Origin: Rubrobacter aplysinae
GTDB taxonomy: Bacteria; Actinomycetota; Rubrobacteria; Rubrobacterales; Rubrobacteraceae
Direction of reading: 5' to 3'
Assembly: GCF_001029505.1 (NCBI RefSeq)
Contig: NZ_LEKH01000003.1
Coordinates: forward strand, 220,343-284,342
DNA length: 64,000 bases
Numbering within the stretch: position 1 is the stretch's first letter; each line of letters begins with the position of its first letter. The notes under the pieces were generated by a model. The model did not search any database. It saw nothing but the letters and a program-made list of their open reading frames with translations, and was not told the origin of the DNA. The position numbers and the translations under genes are program-made. Shown here one piece after another: positions 33,575 to 42,458 of the stretch.

Positions 33575-34372
33575 TTAGAGCCAGATCAGGGCTCTCCAGG
33601 TGAAGTAGGCCGCGCTCAGCAAGAGCCCCAGCCCAAGGATCACCTCTACGACTCTACCAAGGCCCAAGCTCCGGGTTCTGCTCACGAGCGAGGCGCCGAA
33701 GGTCCCGGCGGCGACGAGCACCACGCCCTGACCCAGCCCGAGCATCAGCATGGCGGCGGCTCCAGTCAGGGGACTGCCGCTGGCGGCCACCGCCGCGAGC
33801 AGGGCCGGTAGTATAAGTGCGCAGCTCGGGCACCCGGCGAGCCCCGAAGGTATGCCTATCAGATAAGCACCCAGCATACCGCGACGCAGCATACCCTCCG
33901 GATGCTCGGAGAAGTAACTCGGGGCCAGCGGCCCGCGCAAGAGCAGGCTCAGGCGATGTACCGGCACGGCGAAGCGTACTATTCCTAGGGTACGCAGGCC
34001 CATGATCCACAGCACCGGCGCGAGCAGCGCGTACCACAGCCAGATGGAGCCATTGAGCGCGGTGAGCAGCGCCAGACCAGCCACTCCGAAGAGGACGCCG
34101 AGCGTCACGTACACGGTGCAGATCCCGAGCACGAAAGCCCCGCTCAGGACGGCGGCCCGGGATTTGGAGAGCTTCGCCTCACCGGAGACGTAGCCCACGA
34201 TCACCGGGACGAGCGGGTAGCTCAACGGGGTCAGCCCGAGGGCAACGCCCGCCGGTAGCACGAGCAACGCGGCCGCCAGCGACCCGCCTTCCAGAAGGTT
34301 CAGGCCCCACCCCAGGTAGGGCTCAAGCCACAGCAGGAGGCTCGCTATGAGGTCCAGTAGGTCAGTCGTCAC
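33575..34372 (-). CDS. CcdA/DsbD-like membrane thiol transporter
   Basis: A 265-residue protein with about seven transmembrane segments in the CcdA style: LVLPAGVALGLTPLSYPLVP, AVLSGAFVLGICTVYVTLGV, then GIPSGLAGCPSCALILPALL with two cysteines. The classic LSPC motif in the first helix is GLTPLS here, so the redox pair is not standard. It overlaps the broken CcdA gene upstream by four bases (ATGA) and shares an operon with the DsbA-like gene, so it belongs to extracytoplasmic thiol-disulfide metabolism or cytochrome biogenesis. Confidence 0.82.
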   Translation of the reverse strand: MTTDLLDLIASLLLWLEPYLGWGLNLLEGGSLAAALLVLPAGVALGLTPLSYPLVPVIVGYVSGEAKLSKSRAAVLSGAFVLGICTVYVTLGVLFGVAGLALLTALNGSIWLWYALLAPVLWIMGLRTLGIVRFAVPVHRLSLLLRGPLAPSYFSEHPEGMLRRGMLGAYLIGIPSGLAGCPSCALILPALLAAVAASGSPLTGAAAMLMLGLGQGVVLVAAGTFGASLVSRTRSLGLGRVVEVILGLGLLLSAAYFTWRALIWL

Positions 34373-35247
34373 TCGTCCTGCTCTTTCGGCCTAGCCGCGC
34401 CGGTGGAAGCTGTACGGCTATTCTTCTCTGGAGAGTCACCCCGGCCGCGCAGGATAAGCGCGATTATGACGGCCGCCACGAGCACGGTAAGACCCCAGGA
34501 GATCCAGGCCGGCACCCCGGAGAGCGCCTTTTCCGCGGTGTAGGCAAGTTCCTCCGTACCGAGCGCCGTGTACATCCCGGAGAGCGCCGAGGTCCCCTCG
34601 TACGCTATGAACACCACCCCCAGCACCACGAACATCAGACCTGAGAACAGGTTCGTGCTGTGTACCTTGAGAGGCCCCAGAGAAACCTCCCGGCCCCGCA
34701 ACCAACCACGGTTCCCGAGGTCGAGGCGCTCCCACAACGCGGCCAGGGCCAGCAGGGGAGCGGCCATGCCCAGGGCGTAGACGGCCAGTAGCCCCGCCCC
34801 GGCGAGTGCGCCGCCCGAGGAGGCGGCCACGGTCAGGACCGCGCCCAGTATCGGGCCGGAGCAGAAGCCGGCGAAGCCGTAGACGGCGCCTAGAGCGTAG
34901 GTGGAGGCGGCTCCGCGGCCTTTGATCTTCGCCTGCAGCCTTGCCACCGGGCCGAAGCCGAAGCCCCCGCCCAGGATCTGGAACACGCCCAGAGCAACGA
35001 TCAGCAGCCCCGCGGCGAGGATCAGGGTCTGGCGCTGACCGTAGAAAAGAAAGCTAATGGCCGAGATCCCGGCCCCAAGCGGCACCAGCGTGGTCGCCAG
35101 CCCCGCGTAGAAGACGAAGGTTCGACGAATGAGCTGTCCGCCCTAGAAAGCGTAGGCGAAGAAGGCCGGCAACAGCAGGGCGCTGCACGGTGAGAGTAGC
35201 GTCAATACCCCGCCCAGGAAAACGACGAGCAGAGAGGCCTCAGTCAC
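34369..35247 (-). pseudogene. CcdA-like gene interrupted by one in-frame TAG
   Basis: The frame starts at GTG 35247, overlapping the DsbA stop, and encodes TEASLLVVFLGGVLTLLSPC with the classic CcdA SPC motif. After 34 codons it meets a TAG at 35143-35145, then continues in the same frame with GGQLIRRTFVFYAGLATTLV and the remaining membrane helices (GFAGFCSGPILGAVL holds the second redox Cys) to the stop at 34369. The remaining open part from GTG 35085 would lack the first helix. A single point change would restore the gene. Recent loss, read-through or a sequencing error are all possible. Confidence 0.8.
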
Positions 35248-36046
35248 CGGAGATCCCGGCCTCTGCGGCCTGCGCGGCGGCCTCTTCTATGACCCGCTCG
35301 AACTCCTCCTTGGGCTGTGCCCCCACTATGGTCTGGCCGTTTATGATGAACGTCGGGGTGCCCGTTATGCCCATCCCTTGCCCCTTCTCGAAGTCCCGGG
35401 AGACGGCCGCTTCATGCTCGCTGGAGGTCAGGCTCTCCTCTACCTTGCCGGGGTCTATGCCCACCTCTTCGGCGAGGCTTTTGAGGTTGTCGTCGGAGAA
35501 CGCGCCGCTGTTCACAGAGTCCTGGTTCTCGTAGAGCGCCTCGTGATACTCCCAGAAACTGCCCTGCTCCTGGGCCTCGCGGGCGGCGAGGGCGGCATTT
35601 ACCGACTCCTGGCCGAGATAGGGGAAGTCGCGCCACTGTATATTGAGTGTTCCATTCTTCACGTACTCTTCGACGAGATCGGGCTCCACCTCGCGGGCGA
35701 ACTGGCCGCAGTACGGACACTGGAAGTCCGAGTACTCGACCATCGTGACCGGCGCATCCTCGTCGCCGAGGGTCGGCGGTCCGAGCGTATCACCGCGACT
35801 CGTATCAGAGCCAGCCGCGCCCGCGCTCACTGCATCCGAGCCCGCGTTTCCGGAGCTCATGTTTTCGGAGCCGGCCGGATTCGCGCTCCCGAGGGCGAAG
35901 TACGCGACGCCCGTGGCGAGGATCACCGCCAGCGCGAGTCCGCCCAGCATCATCCATCCTTTGCCTGCTTTGCTACCTGAGCGCAGCTCCTCGTTGCCTC
36001 TACCAGGCTGCCCGTTTACGCCCTCGTTGATCCCATCGCCAGCCAT
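35240..36046 (-). CDS. Membrane-anchored DsbA-like thioredoxin-fold oxidoreductase
   Basis: A 268-residue protein with a single N-terminal membrane anchor (WMMLGGLALAVILATGVAYF, about residues 31-50), a Gly/Ser-rich spacer, and a DsbA-type domain: the active site SDFQCPYCGQFA near residue 110 and the cis-Pro loop TGTPTFIINGQ. It forms or shuffles disulfides in secreted proteins. ATG after GGAGGAG. It heads an operon with two CcdA-like genes, the first of which is broken, which may leave this protein's electron supply dependent on the second. Confidence 0.92.
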   Translation of the reverse strand: MAGDGINEGVNGQPGRGNEELRSGSKAGKGWMMLGGLALAVILATGVAYFALGSANPAGSENMSSGNAGSDAVSAGAAGSDTSRGDTLGPPTLGDEDAPVTMVEYSDFQCPYCGQFAREVEPDLVEEYVKNGTLNIQWRDFPYLGQESVNAALAAREAQEQGSFWEYHEALYENQDSVNSGAFSDDNLKSLAEEVGIDPGKVEESLTSSEHEAAVSRDFEKGQGMGITGTPTFIINGQTIVGAQPKEEFERVIEEAAAQAAEAGISGD

Positions 36047-36104
36047 GCTCTCCTCCGATTCGCTCTCCGATCCTGCTCTCGAATGCTCGGTAAGGCGTTA
36101 ACGG

Positions 36105-36995
36105 CTACCAGCCGCCGGCTCTCACCTCGTTGTAGCTGCCGCCTTCCGTGGGCGGCGGGAAGCTGTACAGATCTTCGTGCAGGAGGCCGCTGCGCAGCAC
36201 CTCGCCGTCTTCCTTTACCGTCTTGTAGGTGCTCCACTTGATGCCGCGGTCCAGGTCCCGGAAGTCCTGCTCGGAACGCATCTTTACCTTCTTACCGGTT
36301 GGCTGGCCCCAGATCTCGGCCACCAGGAAGCCGTCGTCCGTCACGTACTCCCGGAGCTCGACCTCAGAGTCCGTGTTGTTCTTGAGCTTCATGTCCAGCT
36401 CTTCGGTGCCGCCATAGCCGAACCACACGGTGGCGTCGAAGCCGGGCCTTATGTACGGCAGCGTCGTGTAGTGCGGGTTGCGCTCGACTATCTCTAGCCC
36501 CGCGTACTGGGCGGCCATGTAGATCGTGGAGGTGGATTGGCACAGGCCACCTCCGTCCGCTACGGTCTCCCCGCCTTCGGCGAAGACCTTGGCGCTCTTG
36601 TAGTCCAGGGGCTCGACGTGATCGTTCATGGAGAACACCTGGCCCGGCTCTAGCACCGTCCCGTCCACCGCCTGCGCGGACAGCCTGAGGTTGTACTTGC
36701 GGGCAGGATTATCGCTGTAGCGGTAGTCCGTGCGGTACTCGCCGATCTTCTGCCGCTCTTTTTCGGAGGCCTGCTCCCCGGAGTTCTCCCGCGAAGCCCC
36801 GGCTCTATCTTCAGGTGCCGTGTTCTCTGCAACCGCCCCGGTCCCGCCAGGCTTCTCACTCGCCCGGGCGACGAAGCCGAGCCCGCCGAGACCGGCCACG
36901 CCCAGCGCGGCCCCGCCCCAGGCCGCTTTCCTCAGGAACCGCCGCCGGGAGACCGCCGTGCCGTACGGGTTGGTTTGTCTGTCTGTGCTGCTCAT
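36105..36995 (-). CDS. VanW-family secreted protein
   Basis: A 296-residue protein with a Tat signal (SRRRFLRKAAWGGAALGVAG). The VanW domain covers about residues 85-215: RKYNLRLSAQAVDGTVLEPG, VFSMNDHVEPLD, VADGGGLCQSTSTIYMAAQY and RPGFDATVWFG. VanW occurs near vancomycin-resistance and cell-wall genes, but its function is unknown. ATG start with GGAGG upstream. A decayed partial copy lies just upstream at 37010-37260. Confidence 0.9.
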   Translation of the reverse strand: MSSTDRQTNPYGTAVSRRRFLRKAAWGGAALGVAGLGGLGFVARASEKPGGTGAVAENTAPEDRAGASRENSGEQASEKERQKIGEYRTDYRYSDNPARKYNLRLSAQAVDGTVLEPGQVFSMNDHVEPLDYKSAKVFAEGGETVADGGGLCQSTSTIYMAAQYAGLEIVERNPHYTTLPYIRPGFDATVWFGYGGTEELDMKLKNNTDSEVELREYVTDDGFLVAEIWGQPTGKKVKMRSEQDFRDLDRGIKWSTYKTVKEDGEVLRSGLLHEDLYSFPPPTEGGSYNEVRAGGW

Positions 36996-37009
36996 AACCT
37001 ATCCTCCTG

Positions 37010-37260
37010 CTGTGTATATGCTGCTCCAGCTCTTGCATGCCTTGCATGCCGCTCGCACCGAACCACACCGTCGCGCCCAAACCAGGCCGGATGCAGGGGT
37101 GCTCGGCGGAGTGCGGCGCACGCTCGGCTATCTGTACTATCTGTAGCCCGGCGTCGTCCGCCGCGTTGTACGGCGTCGAGGACTTCTGGCACAGTCCACC
37201 TCCCGCCTCGGTAGCAACGCGAGAGGACGACACCGAAGCCGGCGACCAGCGAGGACGCTA
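37010..37260 (-). pseudogene. Decayed fragment of a second VanW gene
   Basis: The minus strand here encodes GGGLCQKSSTPYNAADDAGL followed by IRPGLGATVWFGASGM, matching GGGLCQSTSTIYMAAQYAGL and IRPGFDATVWFG in the complete VanW gene just downstream. The start of the domain is missing, and after the match the frame runs out into the upstream region of the real gene. It is the residue of a tandem duplication. Confidence 0.8.
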
Positions 37261-37283
37261 GAGAACGTCTGCCTGGACACTGG

Positions 37284-38105
37284 TCACACCCTCTCCGCGC
37301 GGATTATGAGGCGTCCGGTGTCCGGCCCCGCCGCCATCAGCTTCGGCGTTATGTCCCACCAGGTCGAGCGCGCCACGGAGTCCGTGCAGGTCTGTAGCGT
37401 GACCAGATCCTTGCCGGTCACGGGCTCTGTAACCCAGGACTCCGAAGGGCCGACGGCGAACTTTTCCGTGACGCGATACTCGTAGAGGCTCCAGTTCGCA
37501 TCCCTGAGGTAGACCGGGTTCCCGGTCCTCATCGCCGGCAGGTTGTAGAACTGATAGTAGCTCTCCCGTCCCGGATAGCCGATGCGGTGCCCCGTGATGT
37601 AGGGGTTCGCCCCGCCTTGCCAGGGATGGGCCGTGCTCGGCAGCTTCATCGCCCCGAGAGCCATTAGCTGCTCGGAGTCGCCCTCCCTTACCGTGTGGCC
37701 CCGGATACCGAGCCTCGGTATGTACATCCACATAGTCGGATCCCTGGGCGGCTCCGGTTCCTCCTGCTTCTCCTCGGCCTCGCCTTGATCCTCATCGGCT
37801 GAATTCTCTTCCTTATCCGCCTCCTCCTGACTCTCGCCGGAACCTTCTTCATCCGGCCCGGCTTCAGGCTTATCTTCTTGCCGGCCGGATTTGGCGGTAC
37901 GCTCGGTAACAGGTGATCCTGGAGCGCCGGGATTTCCCGTGCTCTGGCCCAGGAGCTCCACGGGTCTTCTGAAGCCAATCAAGGCTCCGGCGCCGAGTAG
38001 CCCGGCTAGAACGGCTCCGCGCGAGTAACGCAACCGGGTGTCTGCCGGGGGCTTCTCGGATGATCTGGACTGCTCACTAGACGCGTTTTTAGACTTTTTA
38101 AGCAA
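37284..38105 (-). CDS. Class E-type sortase
   Basis: A 273-residue membrane-anchored transpeptidase. After a basic start and one hydrophobic segment (AVLAGLLGAGALIGF) comes a long acidic Glu/Asp-rich linker (about residues 70-125), then the sortase domain: catalytic His in YITGHRIG, Cys in VTLQTCT and Arg in GRLIIRAERV. Sortases attach proteins to peptidoglycan; class E is the actinobacterial housekeeping type. TTG at 38105 has GGGAGG nine bases upstream; a start at 38162 is less supported. No substrate with a sorting signal is visible in the window. Confidence 0.88.
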   Translation of the reverse strand: MLKKSKNASSEQSRSSEKPPADTRLRYSRGAVLAGLLGAGALIGFRRPVELLGQSTGNPGAPGSPVTERTAKSGRQEDKPEAGPDEEGSGESQEEADKEENSADEDQGEAEEKQEEPEPPRDPTMWMYIPRLGIRGHTVREGDSEQLMALGAMKLPSTAHPWQGGANPYITGHRIGYPGRESYYQFYNLPAMRTGNPVYLRDANWSLYEYRVTEKFAVGPSESWVTEPVTGKDLVTLQTCTDSVARSTWWDITPKLMAAGPDTGRLIIRAERV

Positions 38106-38215
38106 GTTCGTATACCTCCCGAAACAGAGAAAGTCCGCTCGCCTGACCTTCGAGAAGGGCACGATCCAGCGTGCTCCTTCCCAGGCGGCGGGCGGTTTTG
38201 AGACCGGGAGGTCTT

Positions 38216-38557
38216 TTAGACTATTATTATCTGCAGGGCTCTAAGTAAAGAGAAGCCATGCGGCGGCGGTCTGTAGCGGCGCTTGAGCCTGACCGGCACC
38301 CGGTGGCCGATCCCGAAACGGTATACGGGGAGCTTACGCCAGATCTTGTACAGAGCGCCACTCGCCGTGGCGGCGACCGCTGTGAAGATAACGGCGCACA
38401 ACTTTACCGCCAGCTCCATGACGGAGCCCGCCGACCCTGATCCCGATCCGAGCTCTGCGTCGGCCTTGTTGAGCGCGCCGACCACTATGGCGAACGCGGC
38501 CCAGAGAACTATAAACAAGATGAGCACCTTGTATATATGTCCACGCGCAAACTGCAT
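38216..38557 (-). CDS. Small membrane protein, unknown
   Basis: A 113-residue protein with two hydrophobic segments (VLILFIVLWAAFAIVVGAL and LCAVIFTAVAATASGAL) and a basic C-terminal tail (RVPVRLKRRYRPPP). The ATG at 38557 has GAGGG close upstream and gives a normal membrane-protein start; an upstream start at 38629 exists. No family recognised. Upstream of the sortase on the same strand, 110 bases apart. Confidence 0.6.
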   Translation of the reverse strand: MQFARGHIYKVLILFIVLWAAFAIVVGALNKADAELGSGSGSAGSVMELAVKLCAVIFTAVAATASGALYKIWRKLPVYRFGIGHRVPVRLKRRYRPPPHGFSLLRALQIIIV

Positions 38558-39004
38558 GATCCCTCGATGATATACGTTCGGGCGGCCGCAAACAAATCTA
38601 AACAAATCTAGAGTCCGGGCCAGGATCAAACGACCCGGACTGCGTCGCCGCTAACGCCGCTAAGGTCGCTTGGCGTGTGTTCAGGCCTCACATCTCTGCG
38701 ATTATCTCTGCAATAAGTGTTTGCTAGTGCTCCTGGGACCCCGCCCTGGCAATATCCGCCAACACGTTTGCACGAGGCGCTCGGGGAACCAAGACCTCAA
38801 GCCAATCAGGAAGGCGGACAAGGGCTTCGAGGACCACGCTAACCGGGCGAAAGCGCGCGGGCATTCGCCGCGACACGCTCCTTCCGCCGCGAGCGTGACG
38901 GCGGCGCTCCGCCCGATGCCCTTGCTTCCCCGTTTACCGGCGCGGCCTTATCGTCGAGTGCGAGCCGCGACGTATCTACCGGGTGTAGATACCGGCGAGA
39001 TGGG
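38558..39004. other. Intergenic stretch with a perfect 8-bp hairpin
   Basis: About 450 bases without a convincing gene; a plus-strand frame at 38670-39008 has no family features. At 38972-38992 GTATCTAC and GTAGATAC form a perfect hairpin with a five-base loop, just beyond the end of the dehydrogenase gene on the minus strand, where it may terminate or protect that transcript. Confidence 0.5.
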
Positions 39005-39865
39005 CTAAGACCGGGCTATGCCTTCGATCACGGCGGCCATATCCTCGCCGCCGTGGCCGTCCTCTATGGCGCCGTCGAAGTAGCGGGCGACGGCCTCCGC
39101 GATGGCGGGTTCGAGGCCGCCGGAGCGGGCCGCGTCCATTACGAGGCCGACATCCTTGCGGGCGAGGTCGGAGGTGAAGCTCGGCGGGTACTCGCCCTGG
39201 ATCATCATTCCGCCCTTCGACTGGGCGTAGGGCGCGTCGAGGGGGCCGCCCTGGATGGTCTCCAGAAAGCTCCGCGGGTCCACGCCGGTCGCGCGAGCCA
39301 GTGAGATGGTCTCGCCGAGCAGGCCGAGGAGGCCCGTGATCCAGTTGTTCACCACGAGCTTGAGGCGGCTCCCGGCTCCGGCCTCCCCGAGCCACAGGTG
39401 CTTCGCGCCGACGGCGTTAAATACGGGGGCGCACCGCTCCTCGGCATCTCCGGGACCGGAGGCGAGCACGACGAGCTGACCCTGCTCGGCGGGCTCTCTG
39501 GTGCCGAGTACGGGCGCGTCCACGAATCTCACCCCCCGGTCGGCGGCCAGGCGCGCCAGACGCTCGTTCCCCTCTACCCCGACGGTGCTGGTCTGGATCC
39601 AGACCGCCCCCTCGGCCAGCGAGTCTATGGCTCCCCCAGAGGCCGCCTCTGCGACCGCGTCGGCGTCGGCGAGCATTGTCAACAGGAAGTCCGCCCCGGA
39701 GGCCGCCTCGCCGGGGCTATCCGCCACGGCCGCGCCTTCTCCGGCGAGCGGCAGGGCTTTCTCCGTGGTGCGGTTCCAGACACGCACCCCGAAGCCCGCC
39801 GAGAGCAGGTTGCGGGCCATCGGTGCGCCCATGATGCCGGTGCCTAGAACTGCTATCTCCGTCAC
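39005..39865 (-). CDS. 3-hydroxyisobutyrate dehydrogenase-family NAD(P) oxidoreductase
   Basis: A 286-residue beta-hydroxyacid dehydrogenase. The nucleotide fold is VLGTGIMGAPMARNLLSAGF at residues 6-25; the substrate region is FVDAPVLGTREPAEQGQLVV; the catalytic Lys is in AGAGSRLKLVVNNWITG; and the C-terminal KDVGLVMDAA follows. Relatives reduce or oxidise 3-hydroxyisobutyrate, tartronate semialdehyde or succinic semialdehyde; the usual DxPVSGG loop is DAPVLGT here, so the substrate is not certain. Stands alone. Confidence 0.9.
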   Translation of the reverse strand: MTEIAVLGTGIMGAPMARNLLSAGFGVRVWNRTTEKALPLAGEGAAVADSPGEAASGADFLLTMLADADAVAEAASGGAIDSLAEGAVWIQTSTVGVEGNERLARLAADRGVRFVDAPVLGTREPAEQGQLVVLASGPGDAEERCAPVFNAVGAKHLWLGEAGAGSRLKLVVNNWITGLLGLLGETISLARATGVDPRSFLETIQGGPLDAPYAQSKGGMMIQGEYPPSFTSDLARKDVGLVMDAARSGGLEPAIAEAVARYFDGAIEDGHGGEDMAAVIEGIARS

Positions 39866-40405
39866 TCTAATCCTCCTGGTCTCGTCTCCGGCCGTAACGC
39901 AACGTCACACAACGTTACACGTCTCTACCCGACACGGAGACGAGGATAAACGAACCGTAAACGGTGCTCCAGAGCGGTACAGCTTGGCGAGAGCCGGTGG
40001 CCGAGGGCCTGAGCGCCGGCGTTCTTCGGCGACGGCACCCGCGTTCCCCGGCGCATCCACGAGCTATCCTGGGGAGCGCTCCGGTCCGGGCGTGGCACGA
40101 CCCCGCTCACCGGCGGGCCGGAGCTTTTTCGGATGAAGCTTCCGGAGAGGAGTCCGCCGATAGCCGGCTGCGGGAGATGAGGGGACGGCCGCTACGCGTC
40201 GCCGGGCGGGGCCGGCCCCCGCTCGCCCCTGTCCTGGTCCGTACCGCCGTACCCGGCATCCCGGCGACAATAACCGGTATCCACGGCGCGGACTTCCGCC
40301 GCACGCCGGAGCTGTCCCGGCTGCCGGGCTACCTGCTCACGCTGGCTAACGGGGACACGATCCGCCTCGTCCCCCCTCCTTCCCGCTACCCGAGGCGGCC
40401 GGCTT
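39866..40405. other. Intergenic region without a recognisable gene
   Basis: About 540 bases between the dehydrogenase and YidC genes. A plus-strand frame covers 39964-40575 and includes TPELSRLPGYLLTLANGDTI, but it has no family match I recognise, runs into the antisense of yidC and is Arg/Pro-rich as GC-rich noncoding frames are. It could be a decayed gene. Confidence 0.4.
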
Positions 40406-41206
40406 CTAGTGCCGTTTCTTTCTCTTTCTGCGCCTTCTCTTTGCGCTTTTCTCAGCCTGGCTCTTTGCGGGGACCGTCTTTGCGGGAGCCGTCTTTACAG
40501 ATGCCACGGGAACAGTCTCCGCCACCGCCGCCGTGGCGAGCGACTCGGGGGTGGCTATGGCGGCGCGGGGCATGAGCCGGTTGGCGCCGAGGTTCTGCGC
40601 CAGGGTCACCGCGTTGGATGTAACCCAGTACACGAAGAGCCCGGCCGGGAATCTCGCGATAAACACGGTAAACACGAGCGGCATGAGACGCATCATCCGG
40701 CGTTGGCCGGCAGGGACTCCCCTGGAGGAGAGCTCGAAGGAGGCCAGCATCAGGCAGGCCGAGAGCGCGGGCAGCAGGAAGTAAGGGTCCGGGCTGGTGA
40801 GGTCCGTAAACCACAATAGGCCGCCGTGGGCGAAGCTCGGCAGGTGCTCGTTGTGGTCCCGGATCACGTGATACATCGTGATGAACACCGGCATCTGCAC
40901 TAGCAGCGGCAGGAACCCGGCCATCGGGTTGACGCCGTGCTCCCGGTACAGCTCCGCCAGAGCCCGCTGCTGCTCGCCCGAGTCCTTGTGGCGGGACTTT
41001 ATCTCCTGCATCTCCGGCCTGAGGCTCTGCATCGAGCGCGCGTTCCTTACCTGCTTCACCGTGAGCGGCAAGAGCACCGTGCGCACCACGAGGGTAAGCG
41101 CCACGATGCTCAACCACCACGGGGCACCGGATTCGTGGAGCAGCTCCAGCGCCCCGCCGAGCGCGTGGGTCAGCGGGGCGAAGAGCCTCCCCAGTAGATC
41201 CAGCAC
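40406..41206 (-). CDS. yidC: YidC/Oxa1-family membrane protein insertase
   Basis: A 266-residue insertase with the 60KD_IMP core: SIVALTLVVRTVLLPLTVKQ with the conserved hydrophilic-groove Arg, MQSLRPEMQEIKSRHKDSGE, the AELYREHGVNPMAGFLPLLV motif, VFITMYHVIRDH and GLFVYWVTSNAVTLAQN. The C-terminal tail is Ala/Lys-rich and ends in a highly basic ribosome-binding-like stretch. No lipoprotein signal is present. The usual partners (rpmH, rnpA, jag) are absent, so this may be a second, specialised copy. Confidence 0.93.
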   Translation of the reverse strand: MLDLLGRLFAPLTHALGGALELLHESGAPWWLSIVALTLVVRTVLLPLTVKQVRNARSMQSLRPEMQEIKSRHKDSGEQQRALAELYREHGVNPMAGFLPLLVQMPVFITMYHVIRDHNEHLPSFAHGGLLWFTDLTSPDPYFLLPALSACLMLASFELSSRGVPAGQRRMMRLMPLVFTVFIARFPAGLFVYWVTSNAVTLAQNLGANRLMPRAAIATPESLATAAVAETVPVASVKTAPAKTVPAKSQAEKSAKRRRRKRKKRH

Positions 41207-41209
41207 CGG

Positions 41210-41515
41210 CTAGTCGCGGCGACTGGCGCGCGCAGAACTCGCGGGACGCGCAGGGTCGAGAGCGCCGTCCGAGAAGAACCTCCTCAGCGTCTCCCGCTCC
41301 TCCTGGATCAGGCGCGGATCGCGCACGATCTCGTTCAGCTCGTCCCTGTTGCACTTGCGCTGGACGTACTCTTCCTTGAGCACGTCTTCCAGGCACACGC
41401 CCTGGTGGACGCGGTGGACGACGTACTCCCGCACCCGGTCTTCCCGGTCTTTGCGGCTGTTACCCCGGAACATGCGCTCCAGGAGTCCCTCGCGATTTTC
41501 CGAGTGTTCTTGCAT
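41210..41515 (-). CDS. Conserved-looking small charged protein, unknown
   Basis: A 101-residue hydrophilic helical protein with KDREDRVREYVVHRVHQGVC and LEDVLKEEYVQRKCNRDELN. The two cysteines are about 20 residues apart. It is three bases upstream of yidC on the same strand, so probably in one transcript. The ATG at 41515 has GGAGG seven bases before it, which decides the start against 41602. I do not recognise a family. Confidence 0.65.
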   Translation of the reverse strand: MQEHSENREGLLERMFRGNSRKDREDRVREYVVHRVHQGVCLEDVLKEEYVQRKCNRDELNEIVRDPRLIQEERETLRRFFSDGALDPARPASSARASRRD

Positions 41516-41615
41516 GATTTGGCCTCCGCTCATTGGTCTTCCGAATACCGTAAGTGTGGTAGATACCGCCGCGTCCGCCGCCCGCCTCTCGGAGCCGGAC
41601 AACGGAAAGGGGGTA

Positions 41616-41993
41616 TTACAGCCGGAAAACCTCTAGCGCGGAGAGTGGTGGTCTCGAAGGTAAGAGCGGTAGTAAGGCGGGGAGCCGCCTCGACTCCAGC
41701 AGACGCCGCTCGCCGACCCTCGCGGCCAGCCCGGCGCCCAGCAGCATGCACAGGCTTACCAGGAACAGCCCCAGCGCGAGCGTGGTGAGGTGCTCGGAGT
41801 CTACCGGAGCAGCACCCTCCATGTCCGAGGCTTCGGCGAAGGCCGGCAGATGCTGCCCGACGACCGCCTCATGTCCCACCGTATGTCCCGCCGCGACCGG
41901 GCCGGAACCGTCGCCTCCCCACTCTCCGGCCTGCTGCAGCGAGGCCCCGCCCAGTAACAGCAGCAGTATCGCCACCACGAGAACCAGGAGCAT
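41616..41993 (-). CDS. Small protein with two membrane segments, unknown
   Basis: A 125-residue protein: an N-terminal hydrophobic helix (MLLVLVVAILLLLLGGASLQ), a His- and Gly-containing extracytoplasmic loop (AAGHTVGHEAVVGQHLP), then a second helix (LALGLFLVSLCMLLGAGLAA) and a short basic tail. The three histidines in the loop could bind metal, which is speculation. ATG 41993 has GGAG four bases before it; an upstream ATG at 42050 has no ribosome binding site. No family recognised. Confidence 0.55.
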   Translation of the reverse strand: MLLVLVVAILLLLLGGASLQQAGEWGGDGSGPVAAGHTVGHEAVVGQHLPAFAEASDMEGAAPVDSEHLTTLALGLFLVSLCMLLGAGLAARVGERRLLESRRLPALLPLLPSRPPLSALEVFRL

Positions 41994-42123
41994 CGTGCTC
42001 CGGGCCGGGCGGTTGGAGGTGCTGTAGTATAACCTGTTCACAGGGCTCATGGTATCAATGTATCATCGACCGGGGCAACGTGGTAGAGCCCGGTTGCTTA
42101 CGTTCACTTACGTTCGCCCGGGC

Positions 42124-42333
42124 TTACTTGAACCGGTACTGCCGGTACATTCCGGCGCTCTCGTCCACGTCGGCCTCGGTAACGTGGTTCCGGCCCCGGC
42201 TCCTCACCCGGTCCTCGATGCGCTTGCGGATGTAGCGCCGCATCAGAAACGGGCTGCGCTTTATGCGGCGGTCGGCCTCCGGGTCCCAGGTGATGCCGCC
42301 GTTGTCGCTCTGCGTTTCCCCCTGATCCGCCAT
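42124..42333 (-). CDS. Stand-alone PCP_red domain protein
   Basis: A 69-residue protein that is essentially one PCP_red domain: ITWDPEADRRIKRSPFLMRR then YIRKRIEDRVRSRGRNHVTE and ADVDESAGMYRQ. It keeps the WxxxAxxRxxxxPxFxR pattern seen in the light-independent protochlorophyllide reductase B subunit and in the 811-residue protein at 19299. No chlorophyll genes are present, so the domain has another, unknown role here, perhaps binding a redox or stress partner. Confidence 0.85.
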   Translation of the reverse strand: MADQGETQSDNGGITWDPEADRRIKRSPFLMRRYIRKRIEDRVRSRGRNHVTEADVDESAGMYRQYRFK

Positions 42334-42458
42334 ATCCGAAGCCTCCCTCCACTATCGCTTTACGGGAGTTATTCTACTACTATCTCCCGGTCCGGCGGCC
42401 TGCCGGACCGGGCGGTAAAGCATCTAACAGCCCCACGCGGCGGCTACGCTAGAATCAC

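Noticed and set aside
34369..35247. Reading the TAG in the CcdA-like gene as pyrrolysine.
   Set aside because: Pyrrolysine is almost confined to methylamine methyltransferases in archaea and a few bacteria, and no such context exists here. A nonsense mutation is far simpler.
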